Made by a program: the position numbers and the translations under genes
The notes under the pieces: model-generated
Databases searched by the model: none
Told to the model about the DNA's origin: nothing
What the model saw: the letters and a program-made list of their open reading frames with translations, nothing else
Shown: one piece after another, positions 42,764-50,258 of the stretch
Layout of the letters: each line of letters begins with the position of its first letter
Numbering within the stretch: the stretch's first letter is position 1
NCBI RefSeq assembly: GCF_027943725.1
Contig: NZ_AP025696.1
Span: 845,501 to 909,500 of the forward strand
DNA length: 64,000 bases
Reading direction: 5' to 3'
DNA from: Nitrosophilus kaiyonis
GTDB taxonomy: Bacteria; Campylobacterota; Campylobacteria; Campylobacterales; Nitratiruptoraceae

Positions 42764-44187
42764 TAGATAAAGAGGCTAAAAAACTTTATAAACGGATAAA
42801 GGATCTCCTGCAAGAGGGCTATACTATTAATGAAATAGAAAATATTTTACTTGAGGAGTTTGGACGGTTTAACGAAAAGGTTCGAGAATACATCGAATCT
42901 GAAATCAAATCTACTTTAAAAAGTGTCCCGCCAGAAATTCTTATAGGAGCTAAATTATCAGATGTACTCTATGCAAACGCAAAAGAGGCTGTAAAAAGAG
43001 CAAGCTATATAATTAAAGAGCACATCAGATCAAAAAAGACGATAGGAGAACTTGCTAGGAAGCTTTACGAAGGATATGGGTTTAGGGATAAGGAGATTAT
43101 TGAAGTACAAAAGAGGCTGCCAAAATATCTACAAAAAGAGCTCAATAATCCAAATGCTCAAAGAAAACTTTTGAAAAAGATTAATAAACTTAAAACTTCG
43201 CCATTAAGAGCAAGCTATACTCAGCTTTTAGAAGAATTAGAGAAACAAAACAAAAAAGCATTAGATAAAGTGTTTAAAACAGCAGTTGAAGAAAAAGCAA
43301 GATTTTATGCCAACAGAATAGCACAAACTGAGATTTTTAGAGCTAAAAACTGGCAGAATGCAGTTGAGTATTTTGAAGACGATGAAGTAGAGTTTGTAAA
43401 ATACGAGATGAGTTCATATCACCCAAAAAAGGATATTTGTGATTTTTATGCAAATCTTAACATTGGGTATGGAAAAGGAATAGTGCCAAAAAGCGAGATG
43501 AGAACACTTCCACTACATCCATTTTGCAGGTGCAAATATATACCCTATTACCTAACATCAAAACAGAAAGAGCGTTTTAAAAAGGTTAGACCAAAAAATT
43601 TTAAGCAAGCGCAAAAAGAAACAATTGCAAAATTTACTAAATATGAACAAAAAGAGATTTTGGGCAGCTATCAAAAACTTGAAGAGTTTAAAAAAGGAGA
43701 GGATATTGAAAGAATTTTTAACAGGCTTAGACCGAAGTATCCAATAAGAAAGTATAGCGAGGTCATTGGGTATAATTTTGGAATGAAAAAGTTTAAAACC
43801 AAATATTTAAAAAATGAATACGGTTACTTAATAGGTAATATAAGTAGTGAATTAGCAAAAATACTTACAAGCGTAGAAACAAAAGTAGTTCTAAGCGAAG
43901 AATCTTTAAGGAAAAATTTAGATCATCATAAAGATTTGACTGAAGAAGATTATTTGAAGCTTGATGAGATTATAGGAAGAACGCATTTTATTGCAAAAGA
44001 TGGTGAAAAAACATTAGCTATTGCATTTTATTCTGATGATATGTATCATTATGCACTTAAAGCAACAAAAACCGGTAAAGCTATATTTTTGACTTCATTC
44101 AGAAAAACAAAAGAAAAAGATATTGAACGATTAAGGAGAAAAGGTAGAAAAAACAAAATAAAAATAATTAAAGATTTTATGCCATAG
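42760..44187 (+). CDS. Minor head (Mu F / SPP1 gp7-like) protein with C-terminal PBECR-type toxin domain
   Basis: 475-aa protein. Residues ~175-270 form the phage head morphogenesis domain: RFYANRIAQTEIFRAKNWQN and the Cys/His motif DICDFYAN, LPLHPFCRCKYIPYY. Residues ~375-470 (VVLSEESLRKNLDHHKDLTE, DEIIGRTHFIAKDG, FLTSFRKTKEKDIERL) look like the PBECR nuclease domains (barnase/EndoU/colicin E5-D/RelE-like) found fused to such capsid proteins. The toxin domain could be injected with DNA. The stop is embedded in a GC-rich structured element. Confidence 0.8.
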   Translation: MIDKEAKKLYKRIKDLLQEGYTINEIENILLEEFGRFNEKVREYIESEIKSTLKSVPPEILIGAKLSDVLYANAKEAVKRASYIIKEHIRSKKTIGELARKLYEGYGFRDKEIIEVQKRLPKYLQKELNNPNAQRKLLKKINKLKTSPLRASYTQLLEELEKQNKKALDKVFKTAVEEKARFYANRIAQTEIFRAKNWQNAVEYFEDDEVEFVKYEMSSYHPKKDICDFYANLNIGYGKGIVPKSEMRTLPLHPFCRCKYIPYYLTSKQKERFKKVRPKNFKQAQKETIAKFTKYEQKEILGSYQKLEEFKKGEDIERIFNRLRPKYPIRKYSEVIGYNFGMKKFKTKYLKNEYGYLIGNISSELAKILTSVETKVVLSEESLRKNLDHHKDLTEEDYLKLDEIIGRTHFIAKDGEKTLAIAFYSDDMYHYALKATKTGKAIFLTSFRKTKEKDIERLRRKGRKNKIKIIKDFMP

Positions 44188-44270
44188 GCGAGAGGTCTCC
44201 CACCTCCTCTCTTGCCCGTTCCTCTGTGCGAGGCGGCACGGCCGGGAGAATCACCGCGTCAACCTATGGC
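44181..44270 (+). ncRNA. GC-rich pseudoknot-capable element after the minor head gene
   Basis: About 90 bp, clearly GC-richer than everything around it. Outer stem GCCATAGG (44181-44188) with CCTATGGC (44263-44270). Inner stem GGCGAGAG (44187-44194) with CTCTTGCC (44209-44216), one G-U. Loop sequence TCTCCC (44196-44201) pairs with GGGAGA (44244-44249), giving a pseudoknot. Hairpin CTGTGC/GCACGG (44224-44229, 44236-44241) lies between. It starts at the stop codon and is followed by an AT-only stretch. Could be a terminator, a ribozyme-like RNA or an RNA regulator; no known family matched. Confidence 0.6.
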
Positions 44271-44320
44271 TCTATTAAAATTATAATATAATTATATTAA
44301 AATTATATTATATATAAATT
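44271..44320. other. AT-only intergenic stretch between convergent genes
   Basis: Nearly pure A/T sequence with overlapping short palindromes (for example around AATTATATTAAAATTATATT). It separates the plus-strand head gene from the minus-strand portal gene and, with the GC-rich island, probably stops both transcripts. No gene fits. Confidence 0.4.
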
Positions 44321-45598
44321 TTACTTTTTATCTAGATATTCTAATTCTATCTTTATTTTATCCATATCTTCAATGTCTATTGAATTTAAATCGTTATTAA
44401 TAATTTGAAGGAGTTTTAATCTTTCATATGTAGGCGCTGAATAACCAAGCTCTTTAAATGCTTCAAGCGTGCTGAATTCTTTTGTAATGTCTACAATGCT
44501 AAAGTTTTTAGAGTATTGAATAGTTACATCATTTGTGATATTAAGATATTTACATACAATATCAAATAATCTTGCCTCAAAATCTTCCAACCTCATTGCA
44601 AAATTAGACAAAGAACTATTTAGCCCTTGGAATTTAATATCAAGTGCTATACCGCTCTCTTGAGCTTGATTTGTAGTGAAATTGTAAGTAATTTTGTCTA
44701 TCAAAGCTTCAAGCTTTTCAATCTCTTCTTGATAGATATTTGCAGGTCCTACCTCTGGTGCAATAAAACTTGGGCGAGTCATCTCTTTCCCGTAAATTAT
44801 AGCATTGTCTGTAGAAAGTTTTATTTCAAAATCACTTGGGGTATCTGCTTGGATAGTAAGGACACTGAAAGTTTGCCCTCTCATAATTTCATCAAGCTCG
44901 CTTCTTAAATTGTAAAGTCTTTTAGCTATAGAGGCGACTTGCGTGAATTCTCCAATATCAGGAAATTTGCCAGTCTCACTGAAGATCATAGCTGGTGTTA
45001 CACCTAAATTGTGTTCACCAGATTCAATAATTTCTCCACCTTGATAAACTATCCATGATGTTTTATCAAAGTATCTTTCAACATTTATTATATTTGGATT
45101 ACCTGGTTCTGATTTATCTATTGTATCTTTGAATTTTATGTACTCGAAGTTGCCATATGCATCTATTTTATATTCTGTAATATCTTCGGGAGCAATAGAA
45201 GTAAAAAATGGCAAAGCTCTTTTTTTGAGCTGATCGCCTATTGTCTGTCCAACATCTTTTGGCATATCTACAAGAACTATCCCAATTCCTCTGACTTTAG
45301 ATTCTTTCGCAAAATTTGACATAAAAATGTTTACATTGTTCCCTTTTTTGTCACAATCATCGAATATCATTTGTATAAATTTATTAGATGTAGTCCTGAT
45401 AGGTCTATTTTTAAAAATATAGCCTATATATCTTGATACATTTGGGGCAAAAAGGTTAGTATAAAAAGCGATCTGTTGTCTATTGCTGTATTTTTCATCG
45501 CTTTCTCTTGGATATTTGTCAATATATCCACCATTGCTGAATCCTCCATCTCCTTTATATGCTTCATAGGCAAATTGCCAGATTGTTTTATAGTCCAT
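44321..45598 (-). CDS. Phage portal protein (DUF4055-like)
   Basis: 425-aa portal-type protein: NLFAPNVSRYIGYIFKNRPI near the start, LPFFTSIAPEDITEYKIDAY and EEIEKLEALIDKITYNFTTN in the clip/wing region, and a helical C-terminus. It forms the dodecameric DNA gate of the head vertex. Unlike terminase, capsid and tail genes it is on the minus strand, last of a four-gene block. ATG at 45598 overlaps the gene upstream by 11 bp. No truncation is evident. Confidence 0.8.
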   Translation of the reverse strand: MDYKTIWQFAYEAYKGDGGFSNGGYIDKYPRESDEKYSNRQQIAFYTNLFAPNVSRYIGYIFKNRPIRTTSNKFIQMIFDDCDKKGNNVNIFMSNFAKESKVRGIGIVLVDMPKDVGQTIGDQLKKRALPFFTSIAPEDITEYKIDAYGNFEYIKFKDTIDKSEPGNPNIINVERYFDKTSWIVYQGGEIIESGEHNLGVTPAMIFSETGKFPDIGEFTQVASIAKRLYNLRSELDEIMRGQTFSVLTIQADTPSDFEIKLSTDNAIIYGKEMTRPSFIAPEVGPANIYQEEIEKLEALIDKITYNFTTNQAQESGIALDIKFQGLNSSLSNFAMRLEDFEARLFDIVCKYLNITNDVTIQYSKNFSIVDITKEFSTLEAFKELGYSAPTYERLKLLQIINNDLNSIDIEDMDKIKIELEYLDKK

Positions 45599-46100
45599 CT
45601 ATAAATCTCCCAAATATTTTATTTACTTTTTTGCTTGCATCATCCAATGCTTTGTAAAGGAATGGATCGCCTTTGTAGCCTGGATGTTTTACTGCTTTTG
45701 CAAATGAGAATATGGTTTTTTCTTGCACTTTATTTTTTGCTCGGTAATTTGAAGGATATACATTGCCATCTTTGCTCCATCTAAGAGCCTTTTTAAATCT
45801 TGGGTGAATAAAATGTGGTTGTGTTCCAAAATGAACGAAGATAGCATAATTTATATTTTTGCCTTTCCAATCAATTAACATCCCATTGTCGTCAATACCA
45901 ATCTCAACGCCCTCGCATTCCTTCTTTTTTTTATAAAGATTATGTTCCATTTTCCCGGTTTTGTGATGTTTGGCCATATTTTTTTTTGCTAAATAGTATG
46001 TTTTGTTTGCAAGTTTTGCCAGTAAATTACACCTGCTATCTTTGTCAAGTTTTTTAAAAAGGTTTTGTAATTCACTAAATCCTTGAATCTCTACTTTCAA
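45588..46100 (-). CDS. HK97 gp10-like head-tail connector protein
   Basis: 170-aa protein of the HK97 gp10-like type: opening VEIQGFSELQNLFKKLDKD, the FVHFGTQPHFIHPRFKKAL motif in the middle and HPGYKGDPFLYKALDDASKK at the end. Such proteins sit at the head-tail interface or tail terminator. It is in the inverted block, overlapping both neighbours by a few bases. Confidence 0.8.
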   Translation of the reverse strand: MKVEIQGFSELQNLFKKLDKDSRCNLLAKLANKTYYLAKKNMAKHHKTGKMEHNLYKKKKECEGVEIGIDDNGMLIDWKGKNINYAIFVHFGTQPHFIHPRFKKALRWSKDGNVYPSNYRAKNKVQEKTIFSFAKAVKHPGYKGDPFLYKALDDASKKVNKIFGRFIDGL

Positions 46101-46468
46101 CTGATATCCTTCAGTGTGAATTCCAGCATCGATGCTTTAAAATTTTTTACTACGTCTTTATCAAACACTGCTCTTTGGAAATAGCAGATACCGCTCCCGA
46201 TTTGTTTTAAATGAAGTGCATTTTTTATATCTTTAATAAAATCCATATGTTCTTGATATGTTTCTTGGAATGTATCTTTGATATCTGTACCTATATAAAT
46301 TTCAAATTCAAGATTTTCTCTATTATATTCACCTGATTCATTAAGCGATGGAACAATTCTGATAAATGGTGTATCATTTGCACTTATGCCTTCTTCTATG
46401 CCAAGCTCTATACTTTGGGCTCCTATGGCCTGTAAAGTATTTTTAATATCAAGTAGCAATTCAAACAT
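46097..46468 (-). CDS. Putative tail completion / terminator protein
   Basis: 123-aa protein with an alpha-beta pattern like tail-completion proteins of siphoviruses: MFELLLDIKNTLQAIGAQSI, then TPFIRIVPSLNESGEY and FEIYIGTDIKDTFQETYQEH. It lies between the gp10-like gene and a small adaptor-like gene, the usual place for such a protein. No sequence motif proves the role. Confidence 0.55.
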   Translation of the reverse strand: MFELLLDIKNTLQAIGAQSIELGIEEGISANDTPFIRIVPSLNESGEYNRENLEFEIYIGTDIKDTFQETYQEHMDFIKDIKNALHLKQIGSGICYFQRAVFDKDVVKNFKASMLEFTLKDIS

Positions 46469-46469
46469 A

Positions 46470-46763
46470 TCAACCCCTCGTTATGTTTATGCTAGAAATA
46501 TTAGATGGGGAGTTTGTTTTTGCTTTTTTATAGATTTCATTAAGTTGGTTTTTGTAAACATCATATTTTTCTTTCATTCCATCTGCTTCTATATGGCGAA
46601 TTGCTATTTCAATATAAACTTTTGCTTTTACAAACTCCTCTTTATAAAGCTCATCTATGATATTTAGTTTATTAGCTTCATTAATAGCTTTATCTTCAAG
46701 ATCTTGCAGTTCTGTATCATCTACTTTTTTTATCAAAAAACTATCTTTATACTCATAAACCAT
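46470..46763 (-). CDS. Small head-tail adaptor-like protein
   Basis: 97-aa helical protein (YIEIAIRHIEADGMKEKYDV in the middle) in first position of the inverted block. Size and helix pattern fit head-tail adaptor proteins, but no family motif is clear. RBS AAAAGGAT precedes the ATG at 46763. It is divergent from the scaffold gene, with 102 bp between that must hold promoters for both directions. Confidence 0.5.
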   Translation of the reverse strand: MVYEYKDSFLIKKVDDTELQDLEDKAINEANKLNIIDELYKEEFVKAKVYIEIAIRHIEADGMKEKYDVYKNQLNEIYKKAKTNSPSNISSINITRG

Positions 46764-46865
46764 AAAAAATCCTTTTTATTTGAATTTATCATCAATTTAT
46801 GAACTGTAGTACCCCCAATAATTCACAAAATAGTTTTAAACTTTAAAAAAAGACTGGAGGTCATA

Positions 46866-47537
46866 ATGTTTCAAAAACTACAAGAGATGCTTGAGGCAGG
46901 GAAGATTGACGAAGAGGTGGCGAAAGCCTTGGATGATGAGATAGGAAAAGCGTTAAAAGACGTGAGAGATGAGGCCGCAAGCTGGAGAATCAAATATAAA
47001 GAACTTCAGCAAAATTATGAAGAGGTGGCCAAATCCAAAGAGAAGCTTGAGGCTGAATTGTCATCTTTGGATGAAAGAATCCAAAAGGCAAAAGAAGAGG
47101 GAAAAAATGAACTCGTAAAAGAGCTTGAGGCAGAAAGAAGCGAAAAAGAGGAATTAACAAAAAGACTAAGCGAGCTTGAGGCTTCAGCAAGAAATCTAAG
47201 AATTGAAAACGAGCTATCACGAGCTTTATCAAAATTTGAATATGAGCCTATTGATAGCGAGATTGTTGCAGATTTTCTTAAATCAAGACATATCGATGTC
47301 ATTGATGGCGAGATCAAGTTCAAAAAAGGTGATGAGCTTTTGCCTTTAGAAGAAGGATTGAAAGCGATAGTCGAAGAGCGACCTAACCTTTTTAAAGCAA
47401 AAGGTAATCCAGGAAGCGGTATCGAGAATACTCAAAGCGGAAACTGGAGCAAGAAAAAGAGCGAAATGAGCGATGACGATATCGAAGAATTCGTCCAAAA
47501 ACACGGGCAGGAAGCATTCTTACAATTACCAGATTAA
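46866..47537 (+). CDS. Capsid scaffold protein
   Basis: 223-aa protein dominated by a charged coiled coil (ELQQNYEEVAKSKEKLEAEL and following, residues ~35-115), then a short beta segment and an acidic C-terminal helix-loop (KSEMSDDDIEEFVQKHGQEA). This is the classical look of a phage scaffold, and the major capsid gene follows 11 bp downstream. A strong GGAGG site precedes the ATG. Confidence 0.85.
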   Translation: MFQKLQEMLEAGKIDEEVAKALDDEIGKALKDVRDEAASWRIKYKELQQNYEEVAKSKEKLEAELSSLDERIQKAKEEGKNELVKELEAERSEKEELTKRLSELEASARNLRIENELSRALSKFEYEPIDSEIVADFLKSRHIDVIDGEIKFKKGDELLPLEEGLKAIVEERPNLFKAKGNPGSGIENTQSGNWSKKKSEMSDDDIEEFVQKHGQEAFLQLPD

Positions 47538-47548
47538 GGAGATGAAAA

Positions 47549-48508
47549 ATGGCAATTCAAATTAAAGATACAGTTATTCAAACTACTGCGATTGATAGTA
47601 TCAGGGATAACTTGCTCAATGCAAAGACAGCTACTGGCGGTGCAATCAGCGTTGGTAGAAATATCCATAAAGGTGATTACATCGAGGAAACATTCTTCGA
47701 TGATTTTGGAAACATCGTACGCAGGGATCCAACAGTGGATACAGCGGTAACACCAGAAAGACTCTCTACAAGCGAAGATGTGGCAGTAAAACTCTATTTT
47801 AGAGGCGATTTGTTTGTTACCAATACTGAGCTTGAGCGCTATGGTACGACTGTTAAAAACATGAACTCTAAAATCGGAAACAAGATCGGTGAAAAAATCT
47901 CACGATGGACAATAGAAAAAGGGCTTATAGCGTTAGTTGCAGCACTTACGTCAAGAACAGAGCTTGTTGCGGGAGATGGTACTACTGCAGCCGATGTTCA
48001 AACTCTTGCTAATGCAGTTTTTAAGCTTGGAGACATGAATGAAGATGTGAAAGTATTTGTAGCTCCTTCTATGGTTGCATATCAACTGCTTCAAAATGCA
48101 CTAAATGCTACAGCAGATCAGATAAGTTACGGCGCTGTATATAGTGCTCAAATTGGAACATTGGGGAGAAAATTATGGATGGTTGACAATGCAGCACTTC
48201 AATGGAGTGAGGACATCAACGGCGATGGAACAGATGAGAACGGATATTATACGCTTGGACTAACTCCGGGTGCTATCACAATTGATGAAAGTGAAATTGT
48301 GAAAATATTAAGTGACCTTGATATTACGCAAGAAAATGCTGGATATAGATTTAAGGCAGAAGGTGCATATACAATCAAAGTAAAAGGATTTAGTTACAAC
48401 AAGGCTCAAGGTATAAATCCAAGCGACTCTGTTCTTGGTAGCACTGCAAGCTGGACGCTCGTCAGCGATATTAAAGCTGCCGCAGGTGTTGTAGCTAAAA
48501 CTTCATAG
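47549..48508 (+). CDS. Major capsid protein
   Basis: 319-aa protein directly after the scaffold. It begins MAIQIKDTVIQTTAIDSIRD, and contains the SEDVAVKLYFRGDLFVTNTE and DVKVFVAPSMVAYQLLQNAL segments typical of a P22-coat/HK97-fold major capsid family. Good ribosome site (AAGGAGATG). Codon usage is slightly GC-richer than in the early genes, as expected for a highly expressed product. Confidence 0.85.
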   Translation: MAIQIKDTVIQTTAIDSIRDNLLNAKTATGGAISVGRNIHKGDYIEETFFDDFGNIVRRDPTVDTAVTPERLSTSEDVAVKLYFRGDLFVTNTELERYGTTVKNMNSKIGNKIGEKISRWTIEKGLIALVAALTSRTELVAGDGTTAADVQTLANAVFKLGDMNEDVKVFVAPSMVAYQLLQNALNATADQISYGAVYSAQIGTLGRKLWMVDNAALQWSEDINGDGTDENGYYTLGLTPGAITIDESEIVKILSDLDITQENAGYRFKAEGAYTIKVKGFSYNKAQGINPSDSVLGSTASWTLVSDIKAAAGVVAKTS

Positions 48509-48517
48509 GAATAATCC

Positions 48518-48721
48518 ATGAAAAAAGTCATTGATTTCAGCGGGCAATATCAAGCGTCCGCTGATGAAATGGTTGTAAGAGCAAATATTAAGTTTTTCAA
48601 AAAAGATGATATTCGAGGATTCGATAAAGTTGTTATTTTTGAAAAACATAAAAAGATATTTGATGGAGTAGAAAACATTGATTTTATTAGCTCTAAGAAG
48701 AGCAGAAGAGGAGCTAAGTAA
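48518..48721 (+). CDS. Hypothetical small structural-region protein
   Basis: 67-aa protein with a short beta-rich core (FDKVVIFEKHKKIFDGVENI) and a very basic end (SSKKSRRGAK). Located between capsid and tail-tube genes, where head-tail joining proteins are often encoded. It overlaps the tail-tube start by 1 bp. Not recognised. Confidence 0.6.
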   Translation: MKKVIDFSGQYQASADEMVVRANIKFFKKDDIRGFDKVVIFEKHKKIFDGVENIDFISSKKSRRGAK

Positions 48722-49623
48722 TGGCAAAAAGACTTGTAAAAAACAGTGTTATATTAGCAGCTGTCGGCACAACGCCTACAACTGCAAACGTTATTGACAT
48801 TAATGATCCATTTAGCCCGAGCTTTACTACAAAAACGGGTGAGTATAAGCAGTTTGACGGGCAAATGGGGACAACTAAAACTTGGATAGATGGTGATTAC
48901 TTGGCAGTAAGTGGAACTATTGGTGCATTTTTAAAAAGCAATGGTGGCGGAACAAATATTCCAAAACTTGATGAGCTATTTAAAATGGCAGGATTAACTG
49001 GAAGTGCAGCTGATACAGATAACGATGGAACAGATGATGCCTACAAATACATTCCGAATTCTGATGAGTTAGCAACAGGTGAGGTGGTGTGGTACCTTGA
49101 TGGCATTAAGCGCCATTTTACAGGTGTGAGTGCAAATCTAAAGTTTAATTTTGAAGTAGGAGCACCTGCAAAGGCTCAATTTGATATTCAAGGATATAGT
49201 GATACTCCAGTAGAAGAGGCAAATCCATCTGTGAGTCTTGATAGTAATAATATATTTGTTGTAACTGCTGCTCAGGCAGTAACACTAAGCGGAAATACAA
49301 TACCTGTAACAAATGTAGATTTTGATATGGGCAACAAAATCAATGAGATTTATGCTATTGGAGACAAAACATTCTATAGATCAGATTTTACGGCAAAAGT
49401 ATCTATTACAGAGAAAGTTGGAGCTGATTTAGGTTACTGGAGCGAATTTTTGAATGGAAATATTAAAAGCCTTGAGGTAACTTTGACTGACGGTCTTGGT
49501 AATCAGTTCATTTTTAGTGCGCCTACTCTCAGTTATACAAATATAAACGAGGGCGGAAGTGATGAACTTGAGGTAACAAGAGAGTTTTTAGCAAGCAATG
49601 ATTTTAGTATCACATATAAATAA
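48721..49623 (+). CDS. Major tail tube protein
   Basis: 300-aa beta-rich protein: TKTGEYKQFDGQMGTTKTWI, ADTDNDGTDDAYKYIPNSD, PAKAQFDIQGYSDTP and GYWSEFLNGNIKSLEVTL fit the tail-tube family of siphoviruses. Position between capsid and tail-chaperone genes supports this. No sheath gene is present, so the tail is non-contractile. Its Asp-rich loop (DTDNDGTDD) may bind Ca2+. Confidence 0.8.
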   Translation: MAKRLVKNSVILAAVGTTPTTANVIDINDPFSPSFTTKTGEYKQFDGQMGTTKTWIDGDYLAVSGTIGAFLKSNGGGTNIPKLDELFKMAGLTGSAADTDNDGTDDAYKYIPNSDELATGEVVWYLDGIKRHFTGVSANLKFNFEVGAPAKAQFDIQGYSDTPVEEANPSVSLDSNNIFVVTAAQAVTLSGNTIPVTNVDFDMGNKINEIYAIGDKTFYRSDFTAKVSITEKVGADLGYWSEFLNGNIKSLEVTLTDGLGNQFIFSAPTLSYTNINEGGSDELEVTREFLASNDFSITYK

Positions 49624-49632
49624 GGAGTGTGA

Positions 49633-49944
49633 GTGAAAATAAATATAGATGAAAAAGTTATTGCAGGCGAAATTGAAATAGGAGATGATAAATTTGAATA
49701 TAAGGCTTATCCGCCTTCTCTTGAAATTAGCATAATGTTCATGGAAGCGCAAGACGAGGAAGATACCAAAAAACTTTTAAAAGCAATGGATAAATATTAT
49801 GAGGAATGTATAGAGTTTGATGGAATCTTTGGTAAAAAAACTAAAGAAAAAGTGAGAAAGATACTTGAAAGAAGCGGCAAGCTTATAGATTTTGTCAATG
49901 AGGTGATAAACGAAGTGGGGAAGCAAAACGAGCCCAAAGACTAA
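49633..49944 (+). CDS. Tail assembly chaperone, upstream frame
   Basis: 103-aa acidic protein, GTG start at 49633 after AAGGAG. Position between tail tube and tape measure and the small size fit the gpG-like tail assembly chaperone. Its 3' end overlaps, in the -1 frame, an open frame that has no start codon of its own before 50040, the classical layout of the gpG/gpGT frameshift. Confidence 0.7.
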   Translation: MKINIDEKVIAGEIEIGDDKFEYKAYPPSLEISIMFMEAQDEEDTKKLLKAMDKYYEECIEFDGIFGKKTKEKVRKILERSGKLIDFVNEVINEVGKQNEPKD

Positions 49945-50243
49945 TACTTTGGGCTGAGCAGCTTGCAAAAAGAATAGGAGAGCGATTCTTATCAATTGAT
50001 GAGAAAAAAGCTCTGATAAAAAATGAAAAAAACAAGATAGTGTTTCTAATATCTGAAGCAGATAGAAAAATAGCCGAAATATTTGAACTGCTCCCTAATG
50101 AATACACAATGATGGGAGTAGTTGGGAAAAAATATGAGGCTATAAAAGATTATTTGAAGTGGAATGGTTTTGAGCCAAGCGAATATACACCTCTTTTGGT
50201 TCAAATGGGGCAAATATGGGCAAGCAATCTAAAGCAAAAATAA
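49902..50243 (+). CDS. Tail assembly chaperone, -1 frame extension (gpT-like)
   Basis: The frame is open from just after TGA 49899-49901 to 50243, reading coding-like helical protein (for example LAKRIGERFLSIDEKKALIK). No ATG, GTG or TTG occurs before the GTG at 50040, which has no ribosome site. It is therefore probably made as a -1 frameshift fusion to the upstream 103-aa product within 49902-49944. G-GGG-AAG at 49917-49923 is the best slip site, though not a perfect heptamer. Translation from GTG 50040 (67 aa) is the alternative. Confidence 0.6.
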   Translation, partial: GDKRSGEAKRAQRLILWAEQLAKRIGERFLSIDEKKALIKNEKNKIVFLISEADRKIAEIFELLPNEYTMMGVVGKKYEAIKDYLKWNGFEPSEYTPLLVQMGQIWASNLKQK

Positions 50244-50258
50244 AAAGGCTGAAACGAT

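Noticed and set aside
42506..44187. Mu-like transposable phage
   Set aside because: The Mor-like and Mu-F-like genes suggested it, but there is a tyrosine integrase with tRNA att sites and no MuA/MuB transposase.
44181..44270. HDV-like self-cleaving ribozyme
   Set aside because: The pseudoknot pairing order is suggestive, but there is no room for a P3 hairpin and no catalytic-C joining segment before the second P2 strand. Kept only as an unidentified structured element.
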